Part shown: piece by piece, positions 1 through 7,714 of the stretch
Layout of the letters: each line of letters opens with the position of its first letter
How positions within the stretch are numbered: position 1 is the stretch's first letter
Assembly (NCBI GenBank): GCA_030844895.1
Contig: CM061228.1
Span: 36,084,626 to 36,148,625, forward strand
Direction of reading: 5' to 3'
Source of the DNA: Ambrosia x helenae
Taxonomy: Eukaryota; Streptophyta; Magnoliopsida; Asterales; Asteraceae
DNA length: 64,000 bases
Position numbers and translations under genes: made by a program
Notes under the pieces: generated by a model
Seen by the model: the letters and a program-made list of their open reading frames with translations, nothing else
Database searches by the model: none
What the model was told of the DNA's origin: nothing

Positions 1-480
1 TTGTACAATTACAGACAACGAAAGCATAATCACGCTTTACAATGAGTCTTTGTGCAAATTACTTCTTGATACGGGAGTATGTCGTGTGTGTGGGAACCAC
101 AATGTGTTAGTCTAATACATCTAATTCGTATCATTTTAAAGCATTGCGTAATTGTCTGCATGTGAGCTTATGTGGACAACAATATCAGCAATTGCCGTGT
201 TACATATTGTTTCTAATGATAATATTGTAACAGATCAATGCTGTGTTCAGATTTCTCAGAAAACTGATATGATCCTCTTACTGGAAATCACAAAATGTTT
301 ACTGTTTTCATTTACTTTGATGCATTTTACTTTGTCGCATTTATTGTCAAAAAGATACAAAATCCAAAAAGATTTTAGGTGTGTTTTGATAAAATTTCTG
401 AAAATCCAAAAGATTTGCATTTCTGCTTTATTTTTGATATCCGGGGATGCTTGATGGTCAATTTCTGAGATTTGATAACA
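1..480 (+). other. Conserved post-pol non-coding block of E0
   Basis: This stretch has no convincing ORF, yet it matches the reverse strand of about 23600-24006 (H1) and, more weakly, about 11340-11650 (element A). Shared landmarks include ACGAAAGCATAATCACG, CAATGAGTCTTTGTGCA and CTTATGTGGA. In H1 and A it lies downstream of the pol stop. Conservation between diverged elements without coding potential suggests an RNA or cis-acting role; that is inference. Confidence 0.65.
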
Positions 481-599
481 CCATCTGGACTTTGTAATAT
501 TCAAAATGTGAAAATTTGAGTTTTGGAAGTTTAACGGATTGAAAAATGTTGAACGGGATTCGAATTCGTGATTTGGCGAAATTTTCAGATTTTTCCATT

Positions 600-835
600 T
601 CACATTCGCCCCTTAAATGGGTCGAATGTGGAAAAATCATCACCTTCGACCATTGTGAAAAAGGGCGAATGTGGACATTTTCACTTCCGGGTGTATTTTC
701 CACTTCCGGGTACAAGTTTCACCTTCGGGTCTTTAAATAGGGGCGAAGGTGGAATGATTCTACATTCGTGTCATTTTCTTGGGGCGAATGTGGATTTAAC
801 TCACATTCGTCCAACTCAAACGGTCGAACGTGAAC
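600..835 (+). repeat. Motif array I (CACNTTCGNCC / GGNCGAANGTG) upstream of an internal TATA box
   Basis: About nine copies of an 11-bp motif occur in both orientations with irregular 10-60 bp spacing, for example CACATTCGCCC, GGTCGAATGTGG, GGGCGAATGTGG, GGGCGAAGGTGG and GGTCGAACGTG. The array stops just before a TATA box at 839. The same motif fills the LTR U3 of E0 and H1, and array plus TATA recurs at the equivalent place in H1 (about 23215-23425, - strand). Confidence 0.8.
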
Positions 836-838
836 TCC

Positions 839-846
839 TATAAATA
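839..846 (+). promoter_or_regulatory. Candidate internal TATA box (TATAAATA) for the 3' ORF
   Basis: TATAAATA follows motif array I directly. This is the arrangement seen in the element's own LTR, where array 5297-5482 precedes TATATATA at 5487. H1 has TATAAAA at the matching place (23235-23241, - strand). Transcription would start about 30 bp downstream and give a leader ending at the donor-like site at 982/983. The positional conservation is seen; promoter function is inferred. Confidence 0.55.
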
Positions 847-982
847 ACCTTTTCACCTTCGACTTCTCATTCAGAAAACTTTTTCAAAATTTCATCATAA
901 CCAGACCTTGTTGCTGATATTTCCTGTGATTGTGCATTTCATTCCTTATCCATTCCTGATCTTTTTGAGACTAAATTTGCAG

Positions 983-1571
983 GTATTGGAGATGTTAACA
1001 GTTCTGAATCATCGTTTTATGAACACGACCTAGGGTTTCAAGTTTTGGGGTTTTTAATGTTGATTGATGTTTGTTTTTGATTTCCGATCAGTTATCATGG
1101 GTTTTAGGGGGAGAGTGTAGAAGGAATTAGGATAATAACACATCTAGATGTTAGTTTGATCGATTAAACACAGATGAACCCTAATTCCACTTTAAAACCA
1201 ATGAAAACTGATTATTTGACAAAATTGGTAATAAACGAGTGTTAGTCGGACATGTTAGTACGTTTTAGGATCAAAATTACAAGTTAAAACAAACAATGGC
1301 AAAAATTTAAATTTTGGGGGTAAACCTTTTCACATTCGGGTGTGATAAACGGACGAAGGTGAAAATGGTTGGGCGAATGAACATAAAAACGGACGAATGT
1401 GATTTTTAATCAAAACTGTTTCACTTTCGTCCATATATTTTCACATTCAACCATATAATCTTACATTCGGCCATTTCAAAAGGGGCGAATGTGCAGATTA
1501 GTTTTGACCAAATTTTTTTATAATTTGTCGTTTTTGTGTTTTGACGTGTTTTTATTGATTTTCATGTGCAG
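983..1571 (+). other. Candidate intron in the leader of the 3' ORF
   Basis: A donor-like TTTGCAG|GTATTG at 982/983 and a textbook acceptor (T-rich tract, then ATGTGCAG) at 1571 bracket 589 bp. The acceptor abuts the ORF's ATG at 1572. The donor is conserved in H1 (TTTGCAG|GTATCC at 23099, - strand), while H1's acceptor AG seems lost. The stretch contains a PPT-like TTTTAGGGGGAGAG near 1102 and motif array II. No RNA evidence is available. Confidence 0.5.
1328..1492 (+). repeat. Motif array II inside the candidate intron
   Basis: About eight copies of CACNTTCGNCC / GGNCGAANGTG in both orientations, for example CACATTCGGG, GGACGAAGGTG, GGACGAATGTG, CACTTTCGTCC and GGGCGAATGTG. It is separated from array I by about 500 bp of motif-free sequence. 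H1 has an equivalent array at about 22570-22750. Confidence 0.75.
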
Positions 1572-4500
1572 ATGGCTGAACAACCCGAGAATATTGAATC
1601 ACCAGCAGTGAATGTTGAAACTCCAGCTGAGATCACAGTTCAAGATCCAGTACCAGTAGCTGAAACATCTGTTCCGAGCAGTTGGCCTTTTGAACGATCG
1701 CACAACTGTTGCGCTTATCTAGGTGACGTTGAGAAGAACACAGAGTTTACCGGGATTATCGAATTTCTGAAGAGGAGCAGGATTGTTCATGCCTTAGCCA
1801 CACCAACCATCATATACAAAGACATAATTGAAGATTTTTACCAGAATGCTAAGTATGACTACTGGGAGAATCAGACGATCATCAAGAGCAAGATTCAGGA
1901 GATGGAGATGTTCTTGACTGAAGCTGATATTCGGGAGGCGTTACAGATTAAGTTCGAAGATAGTGAAGATCCCAGGGAGTTATCGTGGACAGAACAGAAG
2001 GCGTGCTTCTTAAGAATGAAATACAAAGGTCCAATCACTGACGGATCTATGTATAAGGGGAAGCTGGGAGTGCAGTACAAGTATTTTGCACATGTTCTTA
2101 TTCATGTCTTTGGATGTGTGAGTGGTGGTTATGACGTGATGAGAAGGAGTTTGAGTTCATTAATGGTTGCGTTGACACTCAACAAACCATTTAATGTTTC
2201 TAGGATGATTCTTGACCATATGCTGGAGATGCTGAAGGGAATGAAGAATAAGAAGTTTATGTTGTATCCGAGGTTTCTAATGATGATCTTTGACTACAAG
2301 TATCCAATGTTGAAAAAGGATCCGACTATGATTCTAGGTCAAGATCATATGAACATCAGAACTTTGATGAGGATGAAAGGTTATAAAGGTGTGCCTGATA
2401 GTGAGAAGCCACCTAACAGGAGATTATTTGGCGCTTTGGCTCGTCCGGATTACACTGATCCTGGCAAGAACAAAGCAAGACATGATGAGAGTGATTCAGA
2501 CAATCATGATCCCTTAGTGTATGTTGATTCAAGCACTAAGCGGAAACGTCAAGTAGTCAATCCTGGAGCCAAAGGGAAGGGCAAGGGAAAGGCTATAGAT
2601 CTGGGAAGTACTAAGCAACAAGTAGCTAGAAAGAAATCGACGGCGAAGAAAGGATCGGGTTTGGTGGATGAAGAGTCTGTAGATTCAGAAGAGACTGAAG
2701 TTGATGAGCAGTGGGATTCTGATGACGAGAATGTGAGGACCACCAAACGTAAGGCCACTATGGTTGGTGAGTCTGAATCCTTGAACCAGTCGATAGAAGA
2801 AGCTGAGAGAAGAAAGAAATCGGTTGAAGATGAGGGTCTAGGTGTTGACCTAGCTGAGTTGAGTGTTGGAGAAACAGTAGTGGTGAATTTGCCCAAGAAA
2901 ACTAAGAAACAAAAGACTATGGCCAAGAAATCAAGTGTAAAAGAACTGAGAGAGAAAGAATTGGCTCAGTTGTTGAAGGGAAAGAGATTACCTGATGCTG
3001 GAACACCATCTAAGCTATCTTCACCAGTTGCCAAGAAGCAGAAGAAAGCGAAAGAGGCAGAGACTTTACCAATCGATCAGTTTAATATCGATATGGATAA
3101 AGTGCTCGATATGTTTAGAAAGCCTCAGAAAGAGAAAGTTGTTGAAGTTGAGCCATCCAGATCAAAGTCAAAGAAAGTGACTGTGGATGACGATGTCATG
3201 AAACAGGTTAATAAGAAGATGGAGGACATGATGAAGATGTTGGTTGCTCAACAAGCTGAGATTGCTAAGTTTAAGCAGAATGAGGAGAAGATGCTCCAGA
3301 TTGTGGTTGCTTCGAAATCTAATCAGGATGATATAAATGATAAGATTAAGTTGATTGAAGCTAAGAATGAGAAGCTTGAAAGAAAATGTGAAAGAAACAA
3401 GAGCAAAATCAAACTGATTAAGGCTGATAACAAAGAATTAAAGAAGGAAAACAAACGCCTTTGTGGTTTGATTGAAGAGCTTTATAGCAGGGCACCCCAG
3501 TTGAAAGAGGGTGAAGAAGATGAAGAAGAAGATGAACAGAAAGTTGATTATGAGTATTCTGAATCTGAGAAAGAAGAAGATGATGAGGATGATGATGGAT
3601 CGGATAAGAGCGATGATGATAATGATGATGATGATGACAATAATGATGATGATGATGATGCTGAAGGAACGGGGAAAAAGCAAGGTGATGAGTTTAGCAG
3701 TGGAAGTGATCATGATGGAGGAGATGATGCTTCCAGATTTAGTTATGAGAAGAGAACACCACAGAAGAAGAAAGATACTGGAGAATCGAGTTCCAAGAAG
3801 AAAGGTGGGAATGTTGATTCGGATGAAAGTATTTTCTGGAACGAGAAGGTGAGATCTCTGTCTGATGATGCTAAACAGTTATATAAGAATATGTTGGAAA
3901 AGAGAGAGTGGACCATTGAGTTCACAGGATGCTTCGCTGAAATATTCCAGACCGATGATTTGAGATATGAGTTGGAATATGAAGATCCAGATCTTGAAGA
4001 AGGGGAATTACCTGCATCTGTGGCGAAAGAAATACTAGATGGTCTCGCACAGAGGGTAGGGAAGACGTTTGAGGAGTTTATGATGGATGAATCGATTCCT
4101 GATATTCCTGAAAAGGATATGGGAAGTCATTCAGATGATGTGCATACTCCAGAGAACAATGAAGTTGAAATAGAAGATATTACTCATGAAGAGTTTCCCC
4201 AATATTTTAGACAAGATGATGAGAATGAAGTATTTCCTGACTTCACTGAGATACCAAATAAGTCAGCGAAACAAAAAGCAAAGAAAAGGAGCGAAGAGTT
4301 TGTTGAGAAGGTATTTGGAACTGAAAAGAAAGATTCTTCTAACCAGTCTGATGAGTTGAAGAATTATATGAAGAAGTTGAAGGAAATGGATGAGAACCGA
4401 CCTAAGCCTGAAGCTCAAGGTAATTTCTATCGATTTCATAATGCCAAATTCAAAGGCAGAGCTCTCGGGTGGACTTACTTAGGCAGACTGAAGTGTATTG

Positions 4501-5225
4501 CTGCGAAATGGGAAACCGGAATTCTGTACTTTAACAGATTCTGTGACTTGCTTACTCTACCGTACTGGGCGGTGAGAGACTTATGCAGATTCCCAATGTC
4601 AGGTGCCGAAGTAAATGGATCACATGTCGGTTGGTGCGCAGACAAATTGGTTTGGGAAAGTCGTACGAGATGGAACAGGTTCAAGCCTCAATATCCCAGA
4701 AGAAAAGTGCATAGGGATATTGATCCACAAACCAATATGAAGCGTGTTACTTTAATCTACAAAGCACCTAATGTGATGAGAAAGATACCGTTGATGCCAA
4801 TGCCACAGCATTTTAGTGCTGATTTCATCTTTTGGTATTACGATTGGAGAAAGGCAGAAGCAGTGATTGTGTTGAGGGATGGAAAGGATAAATACAAGCA
4901 TGTTCATGTATTTGATCCTATGTGGCTGATTAATTGCACATTCGAAGACATCATCATGTTGTTCTACAATCCGATCTACTATGAACCCAATGACTTTGCT
5001 CAAGCGAGAAAGTATACTCAAGTTGTTGGAGTGTGTTTTGCGTATGATATAAATGCAGGAAGCAACTTGGAGGGTAAACTTTGCAAGACTGTGAAGATGG
5101 TCAATGTGTCAAAGCCTGTGAAGAAAACATTCGAGCCGCCAATGACTTCTGAGCAGAAGAAGCAGCTCAGAATCAAACTGATGAACAAGACAATGGACTA
5201 TCAGAGAAAACTATCCAATCAATAG
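1572..5225 (+). CDS. Third-ORF (env-position) protein of Sirevirus-like element, 1217 codons
   Basis: This open frame has no internal stop. I start it at ATG 1572 rather than at the in-frame GTG 6 bp upstream, because the ATG directly follows a splice-acceptor-like TGTGCAG. Order of parts: a conserved N-terminal region (about aa 35-280, with EFTGIIEFLKRSR and PITDGSMYKGKLG); a Lys/Glu-rich low-complexity linker; a predicted coiled coil (about aa 540-640); an acidic tract (about aa 645-700, with Asp runs); and a conserved C-terminal region (about aa 750-1210, with YFNRFCDL, YWAVRDLC and HVFDPMWLINC). The broken H1 copy has the same order and similar length. The position is that of the Sirevirus env-like gene, but I see no signal peptide and no clear membrane segment, so I do not call it an envelope protein. 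The TAG stop runs straight into the PPT. Confidence 0.8.
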   Translation: MAEQPENIESPAVNVETPAEITVQDPVPVAETSVPSSWPFERSHNCCAYLGDVEKNTEFTGIIEFLKRSRIVHALATPTIIYKDIIEDFYQNAKYDYWENQTIIKSKIQEMEMFLTEADIREALQIKFEDSEDPRELSWTEQKACFLRMKYKGPITDGSMYKGKLGVQYKYFAHVLIHVFGCVSGGYDVMRRSLSSLMVALTLNKPFNVSRMILDHMLEMLKGMKNKKFMLYPRFLMMIFDYKYPMLKKDPTMILGQDHMNIRTLMRMKGYKGVPDSEKPPNRRLFGALARPDYTDPGKNKARHDESDSDNHDPLVYVDSSTKRKRQVVNPGAKGKGKGKAIDLGSTKQQVARKKSTAKKGSGLVDEESVDSEETEVDEQWDSDDENVRTTKRKATMVGESESLNQSIEEAERRKKSVEDEGLGVDLAELSVGETVVVNLPKKTKKQKTMAKKSSVKELREKELAQLLKGKRLPDAGTPSKLSSPVAKKQKKAKEAETLPIDQFNIDMDKVLDMFRKPQKEKVVEVEPSRSKSKKVTVDDDVMKQVNKKMEDMMKMLVAQQAEIAKFKQNEEKMLQIVVASKSNQDDINDKIKLIEAKNEKLERKCERNKSKIKLIKADNKELKKENKRLCGLIEELYSRAPQLKEGEEDEEEDEQKVDYEYSESEKEEDDEDDDGSDKSDDDNDDDDDNNDDDDDAEGTGKKQGDEFSSGSDHDGGDDASRFSYEKRTPQKKKDTGESSSKKKGGNVDSDESIFWNEKVRSLSDDAKQLYKNMLEKREWTIEFTGCFAEIFQTDDLRYELEYEDPDLEEGELPASVAKEILDGLAQRVGKTFEEFMMDESIPDIPEKDMGSHSDDVHTPENNEVEIEDITHEEFPQYFRQDDENEVFPDFTEIPNKSAKQKAKKRSEEFVEKVFGTEKKDSSNQSDELKNYMKKLKEMDENRPKPEAQGNFYRFHNAKFKGRALGWTYLGRLKCIAAKWETGILYFNRFCDLLTLPYWAVRDLCRFPMSGAEVNGSHVGWCADKLVWESRTRWNRFKPQYPRRKVHRDIDPQTNMKRVTLIYKAPNVMRKIPLMPMPQHFSADFIFWYYDWRKAEAVIVLRDGKDKYKHVHVFDPMWLINCTFEDIIMLFYNPIYYEPNDFAQARKYTQVVGVCFAYDINAGSNLEGKLCKTVKMVNVSKPVKKTFEPPMTSEQKKQLRIKLMNKTMDYQRKLSNQ

Positions 5226-5238
5226 TCGAGGGGGAGTT
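5226..5238 (+). other. Polypurine tract of E0
   Basis: TCGAGGGGGAGTT lies between the ORF stop codon and the LTR start TGTTGATGCG. The identical TAG-TCGAGGGGGAGTT junction ends H1's 3' ORF at 7701-7716. It would prime plus-strand DNA synthesis. Confidence 0.85.
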
Positions 5239-5774
5239 TGTTGATGCGTTTTGCGACTAAGGATTGGATATACTTGATTAACATATGTTAGTGATGGCCG
5301 AAGGTGAATATAGACTGGGCGAATGTAGATATGACTGGGCGAAGGTGAATTGAATGGGGCGAAGGTAGATCTGAAGTGGGCGAAGGAAGAATGGACATGA
5401 ACTGAAGACACATTCGACCACTTGATGTGGGCGAATGTGGAAAACACTCACATTCGACCAGTGAAAACGGGCGAATGTGCAGTGCCTATATATAGATTTT
5501 GTGTTTTTGATAATGTAAGAGAGTTGTCATTTGTGTCCAGGTTCAGATCAGGTTCATAGGTATTTTTGAGAGATTATCAGTGTGTTCTAGATTAACATAA
5601 ACTCATTGTAAATGCTTTTTGAATGAAAATTAATCTATGAAATGTTATTGAAAATGATCTTGATTGTGTCGTGATTTGTGTTTTATCAATTTGTTCAGAT
5701 CTAGGGTTTCCGCACCTAGTTTTGTGACTTGTATGATCGTATAATCCTGTTTTAGCTAAAATCCAACGCTTACA
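5239..5774 (+). repeat. 3' LTR of E0 (about 536 bp)
   Basis: It begins TGTTGATGCG directly after the PPT and ends about ...ACGCTTACA. The end is placed by analogy with H1's LTR (527-532 bp, ending ...ACGCATACA), since no second E0 LTR is in the window. U3 carries a motif array (5297-5482, about nine copies, both orientations), followed by TATATATA at 5487-5494. The downstream part has GGTTTCCGCACCTA, matching H1's GGGATTCCGCACCTG. The expected target duplication cannot be checked. Confidence 0.75.
5487..5494 (+). promoter_or_regulatory. LTR TATA box of E0
   Basis: CCTATATATAG follows the U3 motif array at the same relative place as TCTATATAAGG in the H1 LTRs. It is the likely core promoter of genomic RNA. 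Confidence 0.6.
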
Positions 5775-5828
5775 CAACTTAGACATGGTTTCATCTGTAA
5801 CATCTAACATTTATCTTTGTAATTTCAG

Positions 5829-6525
5829 GTTATTATTCCTGCAATTGTAAAAGTGTATCCTAGTGCTGAGCATCGATATTTGTCTATGACATATACATGA
5901 ATGCTTGTTTATGTTTCAGAGAATGAATGGTTGTTTATGTTTCAATTGAATAAATGCTTCAGTTTTTATAATATTATGAATGCTTGTTTATGTTTCAAAG
6001 AGATCAAAGTGTGATATCCCGTTGAACAACCTCTGTGAGGTGTTCAACAAACAATTAATTCTAGGCAGGGATAAACCCATTATCACCTACCTTAAATTTA
6101 TAAGGGAGTGTTGCATGAAGAGGTTAATGATTGTTCATACAATGATTTCAAAATCATCTGGCCCTTTAACACCAAAAGCTACAAACCTGTTTGAGAAGAT
6201 CAAAAGTGATGCTACCTAATATTCTGTCATTTGGTGTGGTCCTCGCAAGTATCAAGTAAGTATATTTATGTTTATGCGTTAATATCATAGAATTTGTTTA
6301 TTTAATCACAAGGTGTTGATATTATAGAATGTGTTTGTCAAGTGAGTGGTCCAGAGAATGAAGTTAGGGATGTTAACATCACAAAAAGGAGATGTGCTTG
6401 TAGGAGGTTGAACTTGATTGGCATGCCATGCAGGCATGTTGTAGCTTGTATATGGAATGATGGAATTGGTACCATGATCCCTATAAAGGAGAGCATGGTT
6501 CAGATTCGGACTACAGTTCGGATTT
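5829..6525 (+). pseudogene. MULE (Mutator-like) transposase remnant
   Basis: Three conserved pieces appear in order. First is IIPAIVKVYPSAEHRY after an acceptor-like TTTCAG (5829). Then come CDIPLNNLCEVFN, RDKPIITYLKFIRE and GPLTPKAT (about 6008-6195). Last is a SWIM-type zinc finger with CACRRLNLIGMPCRHVVACIW (about 6385-6455). These match the order in plant MURA/FAR1-type transposases. Frameshifts, missing segments and AT-rich filler between the pieces show it is dead. The 5' half is absent from the window, so E0 probably inserted into this gene. Confidence 0.8.
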
Positions 6526-6761
6526 GAGTGTTCCAACAAGGTCTCTAAAGCTGTGTTCTTGAGTCTTAGACTTTTTGCATTATCTTCACTTTCGTTGATA
6601 GAGTTAATCAAACTAGGTATCTGACCCAAAGGTTTTCCGCCCCAACAAACGAAACCGCAACTCCTTCCCTTCTTGTTGGAGCAGAAAAAACGTCCACCAG
6701 AGTTTGAAGAGGTCAAAGACATAGGAATTGGCGTTCGAGATCCATAATTGCAGTAAACCAT
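6520..6761 (-). pseudogene. GRF-type zinc-finger-like ORF convergent to the MULE transposase
   Basis: From ATG 6761 the frame reads MVYCNYGSRTPIPMSLTSSN, then GGRFFCSNKKGRSCGFVCW, then a helical tail (INESEDNAKSLRLKNTALETL). Spacing and the GRRF..C...CGF..W-like pattern fit plant GRF zinc fingers, short proteins often found next to transposons. The first Cys pair is imperfect. The frame stays open to 6306, but beyond about 6520 it runs antisense to the SWIM region, so that part is probably not real. It may be a captured host fragment or an accessory MULE gene. Confidence 0.5.
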
Positions 6762-6883
6762 TGTTCGATTTGGGGATTTTTGAAGTTTTGGGTATTAGGG
6801 TTTTTGAAGGAAATGGTGAAGAAGGAGATGTTTCTGCCGATAGAGCGTGGAAGGTGGTTAAAATAGGTTTTAAAAAAGTTTTA

Positions 6884-7062
6884 CACTGAAATGACAAAAA
6901 TACCCCTAACCTTAACTGACTTATTTAACGTTGTTAAAAAAAGGGCCAAAATGACACCAAAATGAAACCACGGGGGTTCCAATGATAAAAAAAACTTTTA
7001 TGTCTAAAGTGACATTTTGGCCAAACCTCAGGGGCCAAAATGACTATTTACTCTATTTAAAA
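6884..7062. repeat. Probable MULE terminal inverted repeat (one end)
   Basis: This AT-rich stretch reads inward on the - strand as GAGTAAATAGTCATTTTGGC, then CCCCTGAGGTTTGGCCAAAA and so on. Long TIRs of this style end many plant MULEs. It lies downstream of the transposase and GRF-like remains. No partner TIR is in the window. Confidence 0.45.
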
Positions 7063-7168
7063 ATATATATATATATATATATAAGAAATTATATTGGGTA
7101 TCTATTCGGGTAAACGGGTATAACATCAAATTCCAAACCCGTCAAAAACCCACGAAAAAAATAAAAAC

Positions 7169-7700
7169 TGTATGCGTATAGGATCGGCTATTCAAACAAA
7201 GAATATGATCAAACAAGTTCAATTCAGGTGCGGAATCCCTGAATTGATCACAAAATGATAATAAAACTAGAAAAACACACAAATCATCCTAAACATGTTC
7301 ATTTCATTCATTAACATAATCATTAATCACTTTAAAAGCTTGTTTACAATGATATAAATCAGTTACAGACTTATCAAAAACCCTAGGGAGAGACACACTC
7401 TGAGAGGGAAACAAAATGACCAACAATTTTCATTCAAAAAATGATACAGCCTTATATAGACCTGCACATTCGCCCAATTGACTTGGTCGAATGTGCAGGT
7501 TCGACCATTCATAGTGGGCGAACCAAAACATATATACAAACATATATACAAACAAATCTTCATTCGACCTCCCAAAGCCTCCTTCGACCATCCTATTCTA
7601 CCTTCGACCTTCTGAAAAGCCACCTTCGACCAAACGTAATCAACAATACATTTTAGAATTCGCAATTCAATAGCACTAGTCGCACTTTCGTGTATCTACA
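7169..7700 (-). repeat. 3' LTR of H1 (532 bp)
   Basis: On the - strand it runs TGTAGATACACG...TACGCATACA. A U3 motif array (about 7460-7640) precedes a TATATAAGG box (plus coordinates 7453-7459). Compared with the 5' LTR it has an additional ATATATACAAACA unit and lacks a short CGACCTT duplication. Confidence 0.93.
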
Positions 7701-7714
7701 AACTCCCCCTCGAC
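7701..7714 (-). other. Polypurine tract of H1
   Basis: GTCGAGGGGGAGTT on the - strand touches the LTR start and overlaps the end of the 3' ORF stop region. It is identical in layout to E0. Confidence 0.85.

Larger units (their letters stand above)
1..5774 (+). mobile_element. Sirevirus-like copia element E0, 5' truncated by window edge
   Basis: Only the 3' part is visible: a non-coding post-pol region, a long 3' ORF, a polypurine tract and a 3' LTR. Pol, gag and the 5' LTR would lie left of the window. Assignment rests on element H1 (7169-37783), whose own 3' ORF, PPT and post-pol region match E0 block by block and which has a readable copia pol and an initiator-Met primer binding site. A third ORF between pol and the 3' LTR is a known trait of many Sireviruses. 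E0 appears to be inserted in a MULE transposase gene, because transposase coding sequence resumes about 55 bp after the LTR. Confidence 0.8.

Noticed and set aside
600..1492. Regular-looking motif arrays considered as CRISPR-like or satellite repeats
   Set aside because: Units are 11 bp, degenerate, in both orientations and irregularly spaced; there is no constant repeat-spacer pattern.
1895..2080. Short antisense frames within the 3' ORF of E0 and within gag/pol of A and H1
   Set aside because: No independent start context, motifs or conservation; they arise from coding sequence on the opposite strand.
3438..3852. Ile-rich and Met/Lys-rich frames overlapping the 3' ORF of E0
   Set aside because: Shadows of the Asp/Glu-rich GAT/GAA codon tract in other frames.
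4880..5030. HVFDP...C pattern in the 3' ORF product, considered as a Ulp1-like cysteine protease
   Set aside because: Spacing and flanking residues do not match the His-Asp-Gln-Cys order of that family.
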